Assembly: GCA_003142095.1 (NCBI GenBank)
Contig: PLON01000023.1
Location: forward strand, 7,585-39,727
Direction: 5' to 3'
DNA from: Acidimicrobiaceae bacterium
GTDB taxonomy: Bacteria > Actinomycetota > Acidimicrobiia > Acidimicrobiales > RAAP-2
Length of the DNA: 32,143 bases
Position numbers and translations under genes: made by a program. Shown piece by piece: positions 24,565-31,435 of this stretch (positions are counted from its first letter, which is position 1; every line of letters starts with the position of its first letter). The notes below the pieces were generated by a model. That model did not search any database and was not told where the DNA came from. It was given only the letters and a program-made list of their open reading frames with translations.

Positions 24565-25862
24565 GCTATTCGCCCGTCGACGTCGTGGGGGTGTCGGTGT
24601 GGGGGCGAAACGTGGGCGCAGTCGCGCTCGACCCCGACACGAATTTCTACGTCTTTGAGTACGACGACTCGTGGATAGCCAACGGCGTCGAACTGGCCCC
24701 ATTGCATATGCCTCGTCAACGAGGACGGTTCATCTTTCCCGAACTACCTCGCGAAACTTTCTACGGACTGCCGGCGATGTTGGCCGACGCGTTGCCTGAC
24801 CGCTTCGGCAATCACTTAGTCACCGCGTGGATGGCGACCCAGGGCGTCGCGGAATCGATGATCACGCCGCTCGACCGATTGGCGTACGCGAGTGATCGAG
24901 CCATGGGGGCGCTGAGCTTTCGCCCCCCGGCGGGGCCATCTGCGGACGACATCAACGCGGTGCAGTTGGCGGACCTCGTGACGGCCGCCCGGGCGCAGAT
25001 TTCCGGAAATCTCAGAGACACCGAGGACGTCCATCGAGCGCTCGCCGAGCTCATCACCGTCGGTTCATCCGCCGGCGGCGCCCGAGCCAAGGCGGTTTTG
25101 GCGTTCAAGCCGACGACCGGGCAGATGCGCTCTGGCCAACTCGACGCGCCCGACGGGTACGAGCAGTGGCTCATCAAGTTCGACGGCGTCGGTGATCCCC
25201 AGGAGCAACACGATCCACTCGTCTCGAGCCAGCAGTACTGCCGGGTGGAATTCGCGTACTACCTCATGGCGAAGAGTGCCGGCATCACCATGAGCGAGTC
25301 AATGCTGTGGCCCGAAGGGCCACGCATGCACTTCATGACGCGTCGTTTTGATCGCGAACCCGGCGGGAGGCGAATCCACTCTCAGACGCTCTGCGCCTTA
25401 GCCCACCTTGACTACAACGCCCGAAGGACGCACGCGTACGAAACGTACTTTTTGACGGCCCGACAACTCGGACTCGGATCCGACGAGATGTCGCAGATCT
25501 TTCGTCGGGCGGTCTTCAACGTCATGAGCGTGAACCGAGACGATCACGCGAAGAACTTCTCGTTCCTGCTTCCCCAAGGGGGCAACTGGCAGCTCGCGCC
25601 CGCGTACGACGTCACACACTCAAACTGGGGAGCGTCGTGGACACAGACGCACCAGATGAGTGTGAACGGCAGTTTTGTAGACATCACTCTTGACGACTTT
25701 CGCGTGATGGGTGACCGCCTCGAGGTCCCTGGGATCGGAGAAACGCTGGCGGAAGTTTCGGCGGCGATTGCCCAATGGCGCGACTTCGCAGCCATGGCGG
25801 GAGTCAGTCCCGGTACGACCGAGAAAATCGCGACTGACCTTGAAGAATTGCGACCGACGTAA
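24561..25862 (+). CDS. hipA: HipA-family serine/threonine kinase toxin
   Basis: The 433-residue protein carries the HipA signatures in order: PAMLADALPDRFGN (about 71-84), GSSAGGARAK (168-177, ATP-binding loop), WLIKFDG (203-209, Lys and Asp), FMTRRFDRE, then NRDDHAKNFSFL (325-336) with the catalytic Asp and Asn, and LAPAYDVT with the metal-binding Asp350. E. coli HipA phosphorylates glutamyl-tRNA synthetase and induces dormancy; relatives have other tRNA synthetases or unknown targets. All key residues are present, so the toxin should be active. It is coupled to hipB by an ATGA overlap. The module is bounded by the 23-bp repeats, which suggests arrival as a unit. Confidence 0.9.
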   Translation: MSYSPVDVVGVSVWGRNVGAVALDPDTNFYVFEYDDSWIANGVELAPLHMPRQRGRFIFPELPRETFYGLPAMLADALPDRFGNHLVTAWMATQGVAESMITPLDRLAYASDRAMGALSFRPPAGPSADDINAVQLADLVTAARAQISGNLRDTEDVHRALAELITVGSSAGGARAKAVLAFKPTTGQMRSGQLDAPDGYEQWLIKFDGVGDPQEQHDPLVSSQQYCRVEFAYYLMAKSAGITMSESMLWPEGPRMHFMTRRFDREPGGRRIHSQTLCALAHLDYNARRTHAYETYFLTARQLGLGSDEMSQIFRRAVFNVMSVNRDDHAKNFSFLLPQGGNWQLAPAYDVTHSNWGASWTQTHQMSVNGSFVDITLDDFRVMGDRLEVPGIGETLAEVSAAIAQWRDFAAMAGVSPGTTEKIATDLEELRPT

Positions 25863-26027
25863 GTAGGTGAAGTTCCGCGCTCTCGAAACTCTGGTGAAGA
25901 CACACGTCACGATAAAGGTCGTGACAAACACGACGTTGAGCGAAGTTACGGTAGCGACGACTAAGACGTAGTCAACTCGGGCGGTCGCACTACGTTGAGC
26001 GAGTGTTGAGGTGCGCGTTCGTCGCGC

Positions 26028-26050
26028 AGTTACGGAACTCGATCCGGACT
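26028..26050 (+). repeat. 23-bp direct repeat, right copy, at the 3' end of the glyoxalase-like gene
   Basis: It matches 23880-23902 at 22 of 23 positions. On the minus strand it encodes the last residues (SPDRVP) and stop codon of the gene ending at 26030, a position often used by integrating elements. Between hipA and this copy (25863-26027) nothing coding is seen; ACGTTGAGCGA occurs there twice (25933-25943 and 25992-26002). Confidence 0.85.
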
Positions 26051-26404
26051 ACCTGACATAACAACGCAAAACTCATTTCCGTCGGGATCGGTCAGCACGA
26101 CCCAGCGAACCCCACCTTCGCTCACTCGTCGCACGAAGTCACCGCCGAGTTGGAGAGCCCGTTCCGCGACGTCGTCGGGATCGTCCGCGTAGAAGTCAAC
26201 GTGGCAGCGCCCGGGAGCGAGATCATCAACGTCGCGTCGCTGAAACGTCATGTTCGGACCTCGACCCGAAGGGTCACGTAGCCCTACGTACTCTCCAAAG
26301 AGAGGTCGTGACTCGTACCCGGTGAGTGCGGCCCAGAACTCGCTGAGAACTTCGGGGTCTGAAGTGTTGAAGACAACGTTTCCCGGTCTCAGAGTGACCG
26401 TCAT
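26030..26404 (-). CDS. glyoxalase-like / VOC-fold protein
   Basis: From the ATG at 26404 the product is 124 residues. It begins MTVTLRPGNVVFNTSDPEVL and has SEFWAALTGYE, DPSGRGPNMTFQ, RCHVDFYADDPDDV and VLTDPDGNEFCVV. This order is that of the glyoxalase-like (VOC) superfamily, in which paired beta-alpha-beta-beta-beta units hold a metal or small ligand. These small actinobacterial members are mostly uncharacterised; roles in antibiotic binding or small-molecule modification are typical guesses. An ATG at 26461 would add 19 residues without known homology. The last codons coincide with the right 23-bp repeat, so the native C-terminus may have been replaced. Confidence 0.78.
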   Translation of the reverse strand: MTVTLRPGNVVFNTSDPEVLSEFWAALTGYESRPLFGEYVGLRDPSGRGPNMTFQRRDVDDLAPGRCHVDFYADDPDDVAERALQLGGDFVRRVSEGGVRWVVLTDPDGNEFCVVMSGSPDRVP

Positions 26405-26460
26405 CTCATCAGCCGTGTTCTCTCTCGTTACTGCTTTATCGTTTCGAAAGTTGAAGCTCA

Positions 26461-26690
26461 TGAAGACGAGTGTATGGACCTCCGTGTTCGAAAGTGGAAT
26501 GTTCCTAGTACGCCCTGTGCTGACGCACTGCGACCGAGCGGCGTACTTGTTCTGTGCACAAGCACCGGAAGAGTTACGAACAATAACGGCGATCGAGGGA
26601 TTGAGCGAGCTCCGAGCGGTCGCCGGTGCCGACGAGATCGTTCTCAATCACGGTCCAGGTCAGCGCGTTGACTGGCGAATCTCAATCTGA
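26461..26690 (+). pseudogene. possible C-terminal fragment of an ATP-grasp ligase
   Basis: This plus-strand frame lies in the 277-base gap between the VOC gene and the adenylation gene. It reads FLVRPVLTHCDRAAYLFCAQ, then ITAIEGLSELRAVAGADEIV and GPGQRVDWRIS. The pattern I.GL.E.RA..G...V....PG..VDWR resembles the C-terminal lobe of ATP-grasp amino-acid ligases. There is no ATP-grasp core, and the end overlaps the stop of the minus-strand gene. I judge it a truncated relic or a chance frame; the resemblance is by eye only. Confidence 0.3.
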
Positions 26691-28235
26691 TGGCGCAGTG
26701 ACGTCGGGTGTGGCGGCTGGGCTTAACGATCGCAGACCGGCCTCTAACAAAAGCAGTCGTTCGTCGAGCTTGTTTGACTTGTTGAGGGGAAACGCCTCCA
26801 CCAGTTCTATTCGATTGGGCATCATGCTTTCCGGAATCTGTTTTAGGGCCGCGCGGCGCAGGTCGAGGGCTGAGGCGGCCCCGCTGGTGACCACGAAGGC
26901 GACGATACCGAGCTCGCCTTCGTTATCGAATGTCATACACGCGGCGCCAGTGACACCGACCAAACTGCGCATTATTTCACTCAGCTCGACGAGCGATATC
27001 CGAACCCCGCTGCGTTTAATCACCCGGTCGGCGCGGTCCACGTAGACGTAACTGCCGTTCTTATCCCGGTAGACGAGATCGCCCGTGCGGTAGACGGTCT
27101 CGCCGGGCACCACGTCGGTGCGCATGACCTCTTTCGTGAGCGCCGGCGCCCCCCAGTATCCGTCCATTAGTTGATTCCCCCCGATGTACAGTTCGCCGAC
27201 TCGGTCTGACTCTTCAATGACGATTCCGTCATCGTCCAAGAGGTGAAAGGACACACCGGGATGGGGGTAACCCATCGGCACCGTTCCCTCTTCGATCATG
27301 TCTGGTGTCAACTCCAGGTTCGTGACGGCGATGGTGGTCTCCGTCGGTCCGTAGCGATTGAACAATCGGATCTCTGGCACGTAGGACCACAACGACCGGA
27401 GGTCGGCGACGGGAAGGGCTTCAGCGCCCAGTGCGATGATCTTGAGCGCAGAGTCGCCGAGTTCGGCCATCTGGGGGCTAGCGAGCAGCAGACGTAGGTA
27501 GCTCGGTGTGAAGCCCGAAAAGTTGATCTTCTCCCGGGCGACCGTGTTGAAGAACGTCGGGGGAAACAACAATGCGTCACGGGGTCGGATGACGACCGCT
27601 CCACCAGAATACAAGGTCGGAAACAGATTGGCGTAGGAACCGTCGAAATGGAACGCAGACACGCACAGCGTTCGGGTGGTTCGGTCGAGGCCGAGCGCGT
27701 TTGTCGTCGACTGCACCGCGGCGCCGAAAGCGGCGTTGCCGATCTGCACCCCTTTTGGAGTTCCGGTGGTACCCGACGTGTAAATCATGTAGGCCACTCG
27801 TGGTGAAGTATCGACCGGCGCCGCCAAAGCCGGTGCTTCTGCCCGTAGCGCCGACATCGGCACCAGCGTGAGCCCGCCGAGCAACCTAGGAGGCGCAGCA
27901 TCATCTCCGCTGGCGTCGGAGGTGACCACGATGGCCGGCGCGCAGTCAGCGACGATCGTTGCTAGTCGCGCTTCTGGGTCGGTGACGGCGAGCGGGACGA
28001 AGACGGCGCCGATCCAGAGACTCGCCAGTGCCGCGACGACGAAATCGACGGAGTTGGGAAGGAGGAGGGCAACTCGATCTCCCTCCGATACGCCTCGACT
28101 GGCCAGACCTGTAGCGAGGCGCGATACTTCATCAATCAGTTCGGCGTAGCTCAGGTCGCGATCCAGATCCTTGGCGGCGGGAAGATCAGGTCCGGAACGA
28201 GCCTGTTCGACGATCTCGTGGAGCACGTCGGGCAT
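26682..28235 (-). CDS. stand-alone adenylation enzyme, amino-acid-activating type
   Basis: The 517-residue protein is a complete ANL-family (NRPS adenylation-like) enzyme. Core motifs in order: A3 YTSGTTGTPKGV (152-163), A4 AFHFDGSYANLF (194-205), A5 LFNRYGPTETT (291-301), A7 VYRTGDLV (381-388), A8 DRVIKRSGVRISLVELSEI (403-421), and A10 PLNKSNKLDERLL with catalytic Lys489. The Asp of FDGS is the residue that holds the alpha-amino group in amino-acid-activating domains, so the substrate is probably an amino acid. No condensation, carrier or thioesterase domain is attached, so the aminoacyl group must go to a separate carrier; the free carrier protein at 17717-17971 is a candidate. It starts 16 bases after the truncated MetY-type gene, in the same operon. 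Confidence 0.85.
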   Translation of the reverse strand: MPDVLHEIVEQARSGPDLPAAKDLDRDLSYAELIDEVSRLATGLASRGVSEGDRVALLLPNSVDFVVAALASLWIGAVFVPLAVTDPEARLATIVADCAPAIVVTSDASGDDAAPPRLLGGLTLVPMSALRAEAPALAAPVDTSPRVAYMIYTSGTTGTPKGVQIGNAAFGAAVQSTTNALGLDRTTRTLCVSAFHFDGSYANLFPTLYSGGAVVIRPRDALLFPPTFFNTVAREKINFSGFTPSYLRLLLASPQMAELGDSALKIIALGAEALPVADLRSLWSYVPEIRLFNRYGPTETTIAVTNLELTPDMIEEGTVPMGYPHPGVSFHLLDDDGIVIEESDRVGELYIGGNQLMDGYWGAPALTKEVMRTDVVPGETVYRTGDLVYRDKNGSYVYVDRADRVIKRSGVRISLVELSEIMRSLVGVTGAACMTFDNEGELGIVAFVVTSGAASALDLRRAALKQIPESMMPNRIELVEAFPLNKSNKLDERLLLLEAGLRSLSPAATPDVTAPSD

Positions 28236-28251
28236 CGTTAACTACGACTTC

Positions 28252-28551
28252 TCACCGAGGGCCCGCTTGCGCACAACGGAGCGACGATCCGATCAACCTC
28301 GATGGCGACGTCGGCTCGACGGGCTGGGCGGCCGGGCCACCTTCCAGGGCCGCCATGCGCTTTTCTAGCACGTCGTTCGTGGGATTGTTGATCCGGTTGT
28401 AGTGGAACCCCGGTATCGATAAGTCCATGATCGCGTTGGCGTGTTCGGCATCGATGAAGTCGTGGGCGACGGTTTGAAAGATGGGCACCGCGACCGACCG
28501 GGTCCTGTTGGCCTGGTCACCACCGTGGATGGCGATGGTCTCGTCATGCAT
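28252..28551 (-). pseudogene. truncated O-acetylhomoserine sulfhydrylase-type (MetY) gene
   Basis: From the ATG at 28551 the first 70 residues are a clear start of the Cys/Met-metabolism PLP enzymes: MHDETIAIHGGDQ, TRSVAVPIFQTVAHDF, then FHYNRINNPTNDVLEKRMAA and LEGG. Full enzymes are about 430 residues and carry the PLP Lys far downstream. Here the sequence turns into an unrelated 28-residue tail and stops at 28252. More than four fifths of the enzyme, including the PLP Lys, is missing. The start overlaps the end of the upstream homoserine acyltransferase gene by eight bases. It is probably an internal deletion within an operon. Confidence 0.8.
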
Positions 28552-29530
28552 CGATCCCGTCCCTCCTCTTCTTGACGCTAGCCAACCAGTTGGCGTAAAA
28601 GCGTTTGGCCATGGAGTGCCAGGGCCACGGAGCTCGGGCGCCGACGTCATCGAACGGGTACGCGTCGAGGAGCGCTGGATCTCGCCGGCCCCCGATGATC
28701 AACTCGTGCATTTTCTCCAGTTGCTCCCAGTCCTCGGGCGCCACGCAGTGAAACGGCAGGATGGGCAAATCGTCGCGTTCGTGCAGTACGTAGCGGCGAG
28801 CGTCGCGGTGATACTCACGCAGCAGGCTGGACGGCTCGTACTCGGGGTGGCTCTGGACGAACACCACGTTGCATCCGGCGATCTCTTTGGTGGCCACGCT
28901 CCACCCCACGGTGTCGGACTGAATGGGTAAGCGGTAGCCCGAGTGCACCAGGGCGTCCTGGGGCACGGTGTTGTTGCGTGTATGAGGAAGAAGGATCTCC
29001 GGCTCCAACCCAAAGGCGAGCGGATGGGTTCGATCTACCTGCTGGGAAAAGACACCGGTGCACTTCGACGGCAGTCGGACACGCTCGATACCGTCGAAGA
29101 TTGTCATGGCCGCATGCGCGGACAAGCAAGAGAGCAACATCGAGGCGACGTTCTCACTTCCCCACGAGAGCAACTCGGTCAGATCGGCCCAGTAGAGCTC
29201 ATCTCGCATCTTCGTCTCAATAGGTTTCGATGCCGTCACGATCAAGAGGTCAGGTGGATCAAGGTACACGTCGAAGACGGGCGAGTACTCCTCGGCGATC
29301 CTGGCCGCCGTCCGTTCTCCCCTCGCCACGACGGCCATGGCGTAACGACGAACCTCGATCACCTCGGACCCCGAACCCGCGTCGAGCAGTTCGAGATACT
29401 GTCGCTCGGTGGCGTCGAAGGCGCCGTCGGGCATATTGTTCACGAACGCACAGGTCCAGCGCGTTTGATTGGTACTCGTCTCGGGTGAGGGGTTCGGACG
29501 CGTAGCGTCTTGAACCAGCCGCACCGCCAC
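28544..29530 (-). CDS. metA: homoserine O-succinyltransferase/acetyltransferase, MetA family
   Basis: The 328-residue product matches the MetA family. It has AFVNNMPDGAFDATERQY near the N-terminus, MLLSCLSAHAAM with the nucleophile Cys135, LPSKCTGVFS with Lys156, LPHTRNNTV, and VFVQSHPEYE with His228 and Glu230. These correspond to Cys142, His235 and Glu237 of E. coli MetA. The enzyme acylates homoserine on its hydroxyl to prime it for sulfhydrylation or other replacement. Cys in CLSAHA is usually CWGAQA, so this is a divergent branch and the acyl donor is uncertain. The start is GTG at 29530, overlapping by one base the stop of an upstream fragment. The following gene would use its product but is truncated. 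Confidence 0.82.
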   Translation of the reverse strand: MAVRLVQDATRPNPSPETSTNQTRWTCAFVNNMPDGAFDATERQYLELLDAGSGSEVIEVRRYAMAVVARGERTAARIAEEYSPVFDVYLDPPDLLIVTASKPIETKMRDELYWADLTELLSWGSENVASMLLSCLSAHAAMTIFDGIERVRLPSKCTGVFSQQVDRTHPLAFGLEPEILLPHTRNNTVPQDALVHSGYRLPIQSDTVGWSVATKEIAGCNVVFVQSHPEYEPSSLLREYHRDARRYVLHERDDLPILPFHCVAPEDWEQLEKMHELIIGGRRDPALLDAYPFDDVGARAPWPWHSMAKRFYANWLASVKKRRDGIDA

Positions 29531-29688
29531 TAGTCGTCGCTCACGTTGTCGTGCGTCACCGTTACCTCTTCGTGCAGCAGTCGATTCACCGCTTGCAACT
29601 CGGCGTCGTCATGAACAGAACCGACGACGGCCATGATGTAGTTGCGAGATCCGTCCATCCAGTCCAGGGCGGCACCGGGCCCCGTAAC
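29530..29688 (-). pseudogene. C-terminal fragment of an unidentified gene, coupled to the MetA-family gene
   Basis: On the minus strand an open stretch after a TAA near 29688 encodes about 52 residues: AALDWMDGSRNYIMAVVGSV, then HDDAELQAVNRLLHEEVTV and THDNVSDD, ending with TAG at 29532-29530. Composition and secondary-structure pattern look like the end of a folded protein, and its stop overlaps the next GTG start (TAGTG), as in real operons. No start codon or N-terminal domain is present, so its 5' part was probably lost when the higBA segment arrived. I do not recognise the family. Confidence 0.45.
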
Positions 29689-29690
29689 TT

Positions 29691-29999
29691 ATGGCGACCA
29701 GTGGTCGCTTCTCGCCGGACGTCGCATCGAACGTGTCCCTAACCACCTACCGGATGTTAGCGTTGAACTGGGCGCTCGATCAGGAACTTCTCCGTTCGGC
29801 CGTACGCAAACTCCTAATTCTCGGTGCTGGCGAACAATTGAACGACGTGACCATCCCGTCAGGTAACCGACGTGAGAAGTTGCAAGGTGACCGTGCGGGT
29901 CAGCACAGCATTCGGATCAACCAGCGGTGGCGAAACTGTTTTCGCTGGACTGCGGCGGGGCCGGAAGACGTATTGATTGTGGATTATCACCGAGGAGGA
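29691..29999 (+). pseudogene. HigB/RelE-type toxin remnant, in frame with higA
   Basis: The second half is a clear HigB: LLILGAGEQLNDVTIPSGNR, then REKLQGDRAGQHSIRINQRW, RNCFRWTAAGPEDVLIVDYH. Complete relatives end at or just after VDYH and begin with a segment containing a run of the form (G)RR(I/V)(E/R)R(V/F)P. That segment is here in another frame (WSLLAGRRIERVPNHLPDV, near 29697-29753), so a frameshift separates the N-terminal helix from the body. The stop codon after VDYH is missing, and the frame passes through RGG into HigA. HigB toxins cut mRNA on the ribosome; this one is probably inactive as such. Confidence 0.6.
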
Positions 30000-30002
30000 A
30001 TG

Positions 30003-30311
30003 ATGGCAAAGACGATGGACCCTATTAAGCCGGGCGAGATATTGATAGAGGAGTTTCTCATTCCTCTTGGCATCAGTCAGAATACGCTGGCCCGCGCTCT
30101 CCGTGTTCCGCCGCGTCGAATCAACGAGATCGTACTTGGAAAGCGTCGCATTACTGCCGATACGGCGTTGCGACTCTCACGGTTTTTCGCAATGAGTGAG
30201 GGATTCTGGATGAACCTTCAGGATCGCTATGACCGTGAAGTCACCAGAACCCGGATCGCTGATGTCTTGTCCGCAATCGACCCGTGGGTGAGTAACGCGC
30301 GTACTGCTTGA
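30003..30311 (+). CDS. higA: HigA-family antitoxin (XRE)
   Basis: From the ATG at 30003 the product is 102 residues, the usual HigA length. It begins MAKTMDPIKPGEILIEEFLI and has a helix-turn-helix (SQNTLARALRVPPRRINEIV, then LGKRRITADTALRLSRFFAM) and SEGFWMNLQDRYD, all typical of HigA. GAGGAGG at 29992-29998, four bases from this ATG, is an excellent ribosome-binding site, so the antitoxin can be made on its own. The same frame also reads through from the upstream HigB remnant (29691 onward) and would give a 206-residue fusion. HigA binds its promoter and the toxin. Confidence 0.85.
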   Translation: MAKTMDPIKPGEILIEEFLIPLGISQNTLARALRVPPRRINEIVLGKRRITADTALRLSRFFAMSEGFWMNLQDRYDREVTRTRIADVLSAIDPWVSNARTA

Positions 30312-30684
30312 CGTCACGTTTCGATCTGTGCTGGTGAACGCCGACATCGGTGTTTGCGCCGATTTCATCAGTCGCTCCAACACATTCAAGTTTGGAGCGG
30401 GCGACGAGAATCGAACTCGCGTTCTCACCTGGGGAAGCGTATCCCGCCCTGTCGGAACCAACCAAGAAAGTGCTGATTAGGACAATTTAAGCGACGACGA
30501 AGGGCGGAAGGTGAACACCTGGGGCGCTCCATGGGCACCAGTGGGCGAGCGCCTCAGTTATGGCGACTGACCCGGGATCAGTCAGGTTGAAGTCGCTAAA
30601 GGCAGTCTCTCCTATCGAGGTGCTGGTGACACACTCAACGGTGCCAGCGAGTCAGGCCGACACGGTGAACTTCACACACGGCGC
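30312..30684. other. non-coding stretch with tRNA remnant between higA and vapC
   Basis: The left part holds the tRNA 3'-half described separately. The right part (about 30480-30684) shows no gene; a short plus-strand frame (30560-30748) has no recognisable domain and runs into vapC antisense. ACTGACCCGGGATCAGT (near 30566-30582) can form a small hairpin. Confidence 0.4.
30393..30431 (-). tRNA. tRNA 3'-half remnant (Gly-like), probable attachment-site scar
   Basis: On the minus strand the end of a tRNA is clear: T-arm GCGAG-TTCGATT-CTCGT, acceptor 3' strand CGCCCGC, discriminator base T, and encoded CCA. It resembles tRNA-Gly, whose 5' acceptor strand would be GCGGGCG. Upstream there is no D-arm and no properly paired anticodon arm: a GCGGGAT lies only 25 bases before the T-arm. 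So this is not a working tRNA. A lone tRNA 3'-half is what an element leaves at one end after integrating into a tRNA gene. By its orientation, the element would extend to the right of 30431. Confidence 0.6.
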
Positions 30685-31080
30685 TCAGATGGTGATGATC
30701 TCGATGAGGTTCTCGAGGCCGGTGAAGTCGTGGGGAGTGCGTGTGTAAAGCGCGAGCCCATTGGCGTGGGCGGTGGCGGCGATGAGCAGGTCCGCGATAC
30801 GACGCTGGTGAGAGCGGCCAGTGTCGACAACGGCGGCGACGACTTGGCCATAACTGCGAGCGGCGCTGACATCGAATGGGATCGGGTCGAAGGTTGCCTC
30901 AACTTGTTGGAGTCGAGACTGGCGACGGGCACTCTCAGCGCCCGTCGAGGCCAGACGAGGACCCGCAGTCAATTCAGCCAGTGTGATCGCGCTGATCGCG
31001 GCTTCGTCCGGGAGTGCGGCGGCGACATCACGGTCGTCCCAATCAATGACGACTGACGTATCGAGTAGCCCCGTGGACAT
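30685..31080 (-). CDS. vapC: VapC-type PIN-domain ribonuclease toxin
   Basis: The 131-residue protein has the PIN acidic residues in place: LLDTSVVID (Asp7), ITLAELTAG (Glu36) and RRIADLLIAATAHANG (Asp97), followed by LYTRTPHDFTGLENL. VapC toxins are Mg-dependent RNases that cut tRNA or rRNA. Its ATG follows the stop of the antitoxin gene with no gap (TAA then ATG). The active-site residues look intact. The partner is a Phd/YefM-type antitoxin. Confidence 0.9.
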   Translation of the reverse strand: MSTGLLDTSVVIDWDDRDVAAALPDEAAISAITLAELTAGPRLASTGAESARRQSRLQQVEATFDPIPFDVSAARSYGQVVAAVVDTGRSHQRRIADLLIAATAHANGLALYTRTPHDFTGLENLIEIITI

Positions 31081-31329
31081 TTAGAGACTCTGGTCGATGA
31101 CGCGATCGAGATCAGATCGAAACTGTTCGAGGTCGATGTGCGGCCCATGGACCGCGACGGCCAAGAGGTCGCTCTTCGGCACGAAACTCCGACGTGGGCT
31201 TCGGATTGGCCCGAGTTCGGCCACGGGAACACCGTTGCGGGTCACGACAAAAGTCTCCCCGGACACCACGGCATCGATTACGCGAGCGTTGTCGTTTCGC
31301 AACTCTCGTTGGGGAATGGTCTTAGTCAT
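31081..31329 (-). CDS. Phd/YefM-family antitoxin (VapB partner)
   Basis: The 82-residue protein starts MTKTIPQRELRNDNARVIDA and continues VVSGETFVVTRNGVPVAELG, the Phd/YefM DNA-binding and dimerisation fold. The C-terminal part (LEQFRSDLDRVID) is the acidic toxin-neutralising segment. On the minus strand TACGAT lies six bases before the ATG, so the transcript probably starts at or next to the start codon (leaderless). CGTAGC repeats around that -10 suggest autorepression. Confidence 0.87.
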   Translation of the reverse strand: MTKTIPQRELRNDNARVIDAVVSGETFVVTRNGVPVAELGPIRSPRRSFVPKSDLLAVAVHGPHIDLEQFRSDLDRVIDQSL

Positions 31330-31335
31330 GGCAAC

Positions 31336-31366
31336 ATCGTAGCATAAAGTGCTACGAAGAGCTACG
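31336..31366 (-). promoter_or_regulatory. promoter/operator of the phd-vapC pair
   Basis: CGTAGC at 31338-31343 and its inverse GCTACG at 31351-31356 are separated by seven bases, with a further GCTACG at 31361-31366. The minus-strand -10 TACGAT (31341-31336) overlaps the first copy, so a dimeric antitoxin bound here would block RNA polymerase. No good -35 was seen. Confidence 0.6.
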
Positions 31367-31400
31367 TGGATTGAGCAAGACGTGAACTCGCGGTCTCAGC

Positions 31401-31429
31401 TTGGAATACGGGCACAATCATGCTATAAT
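31401..31429 (+). promoter_or_regulatory. leaderless promoter of the RHH-MazF pair
   Basis: TTGGAA (31401-31406, four of six) is followed after exactly 17 bases by a perfect TATAAT (31424-31429). The ATG at 31436 is six bases further on, where transcription should begin, and no Shine-Dalgarno is present. The start is therefore most likely leaderless, and this promoter decides it over the longer upstream frame from 31349. Confidence 0.75.
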
Positions 31430-31435
31430 TGTGGC

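Noticed and set aside
30393-30460. Complete tRNA gene
   Set aside because: T-arm and acceptor 3' strand are perfect, but there is no D-arm and the anticodon arm does not pair.
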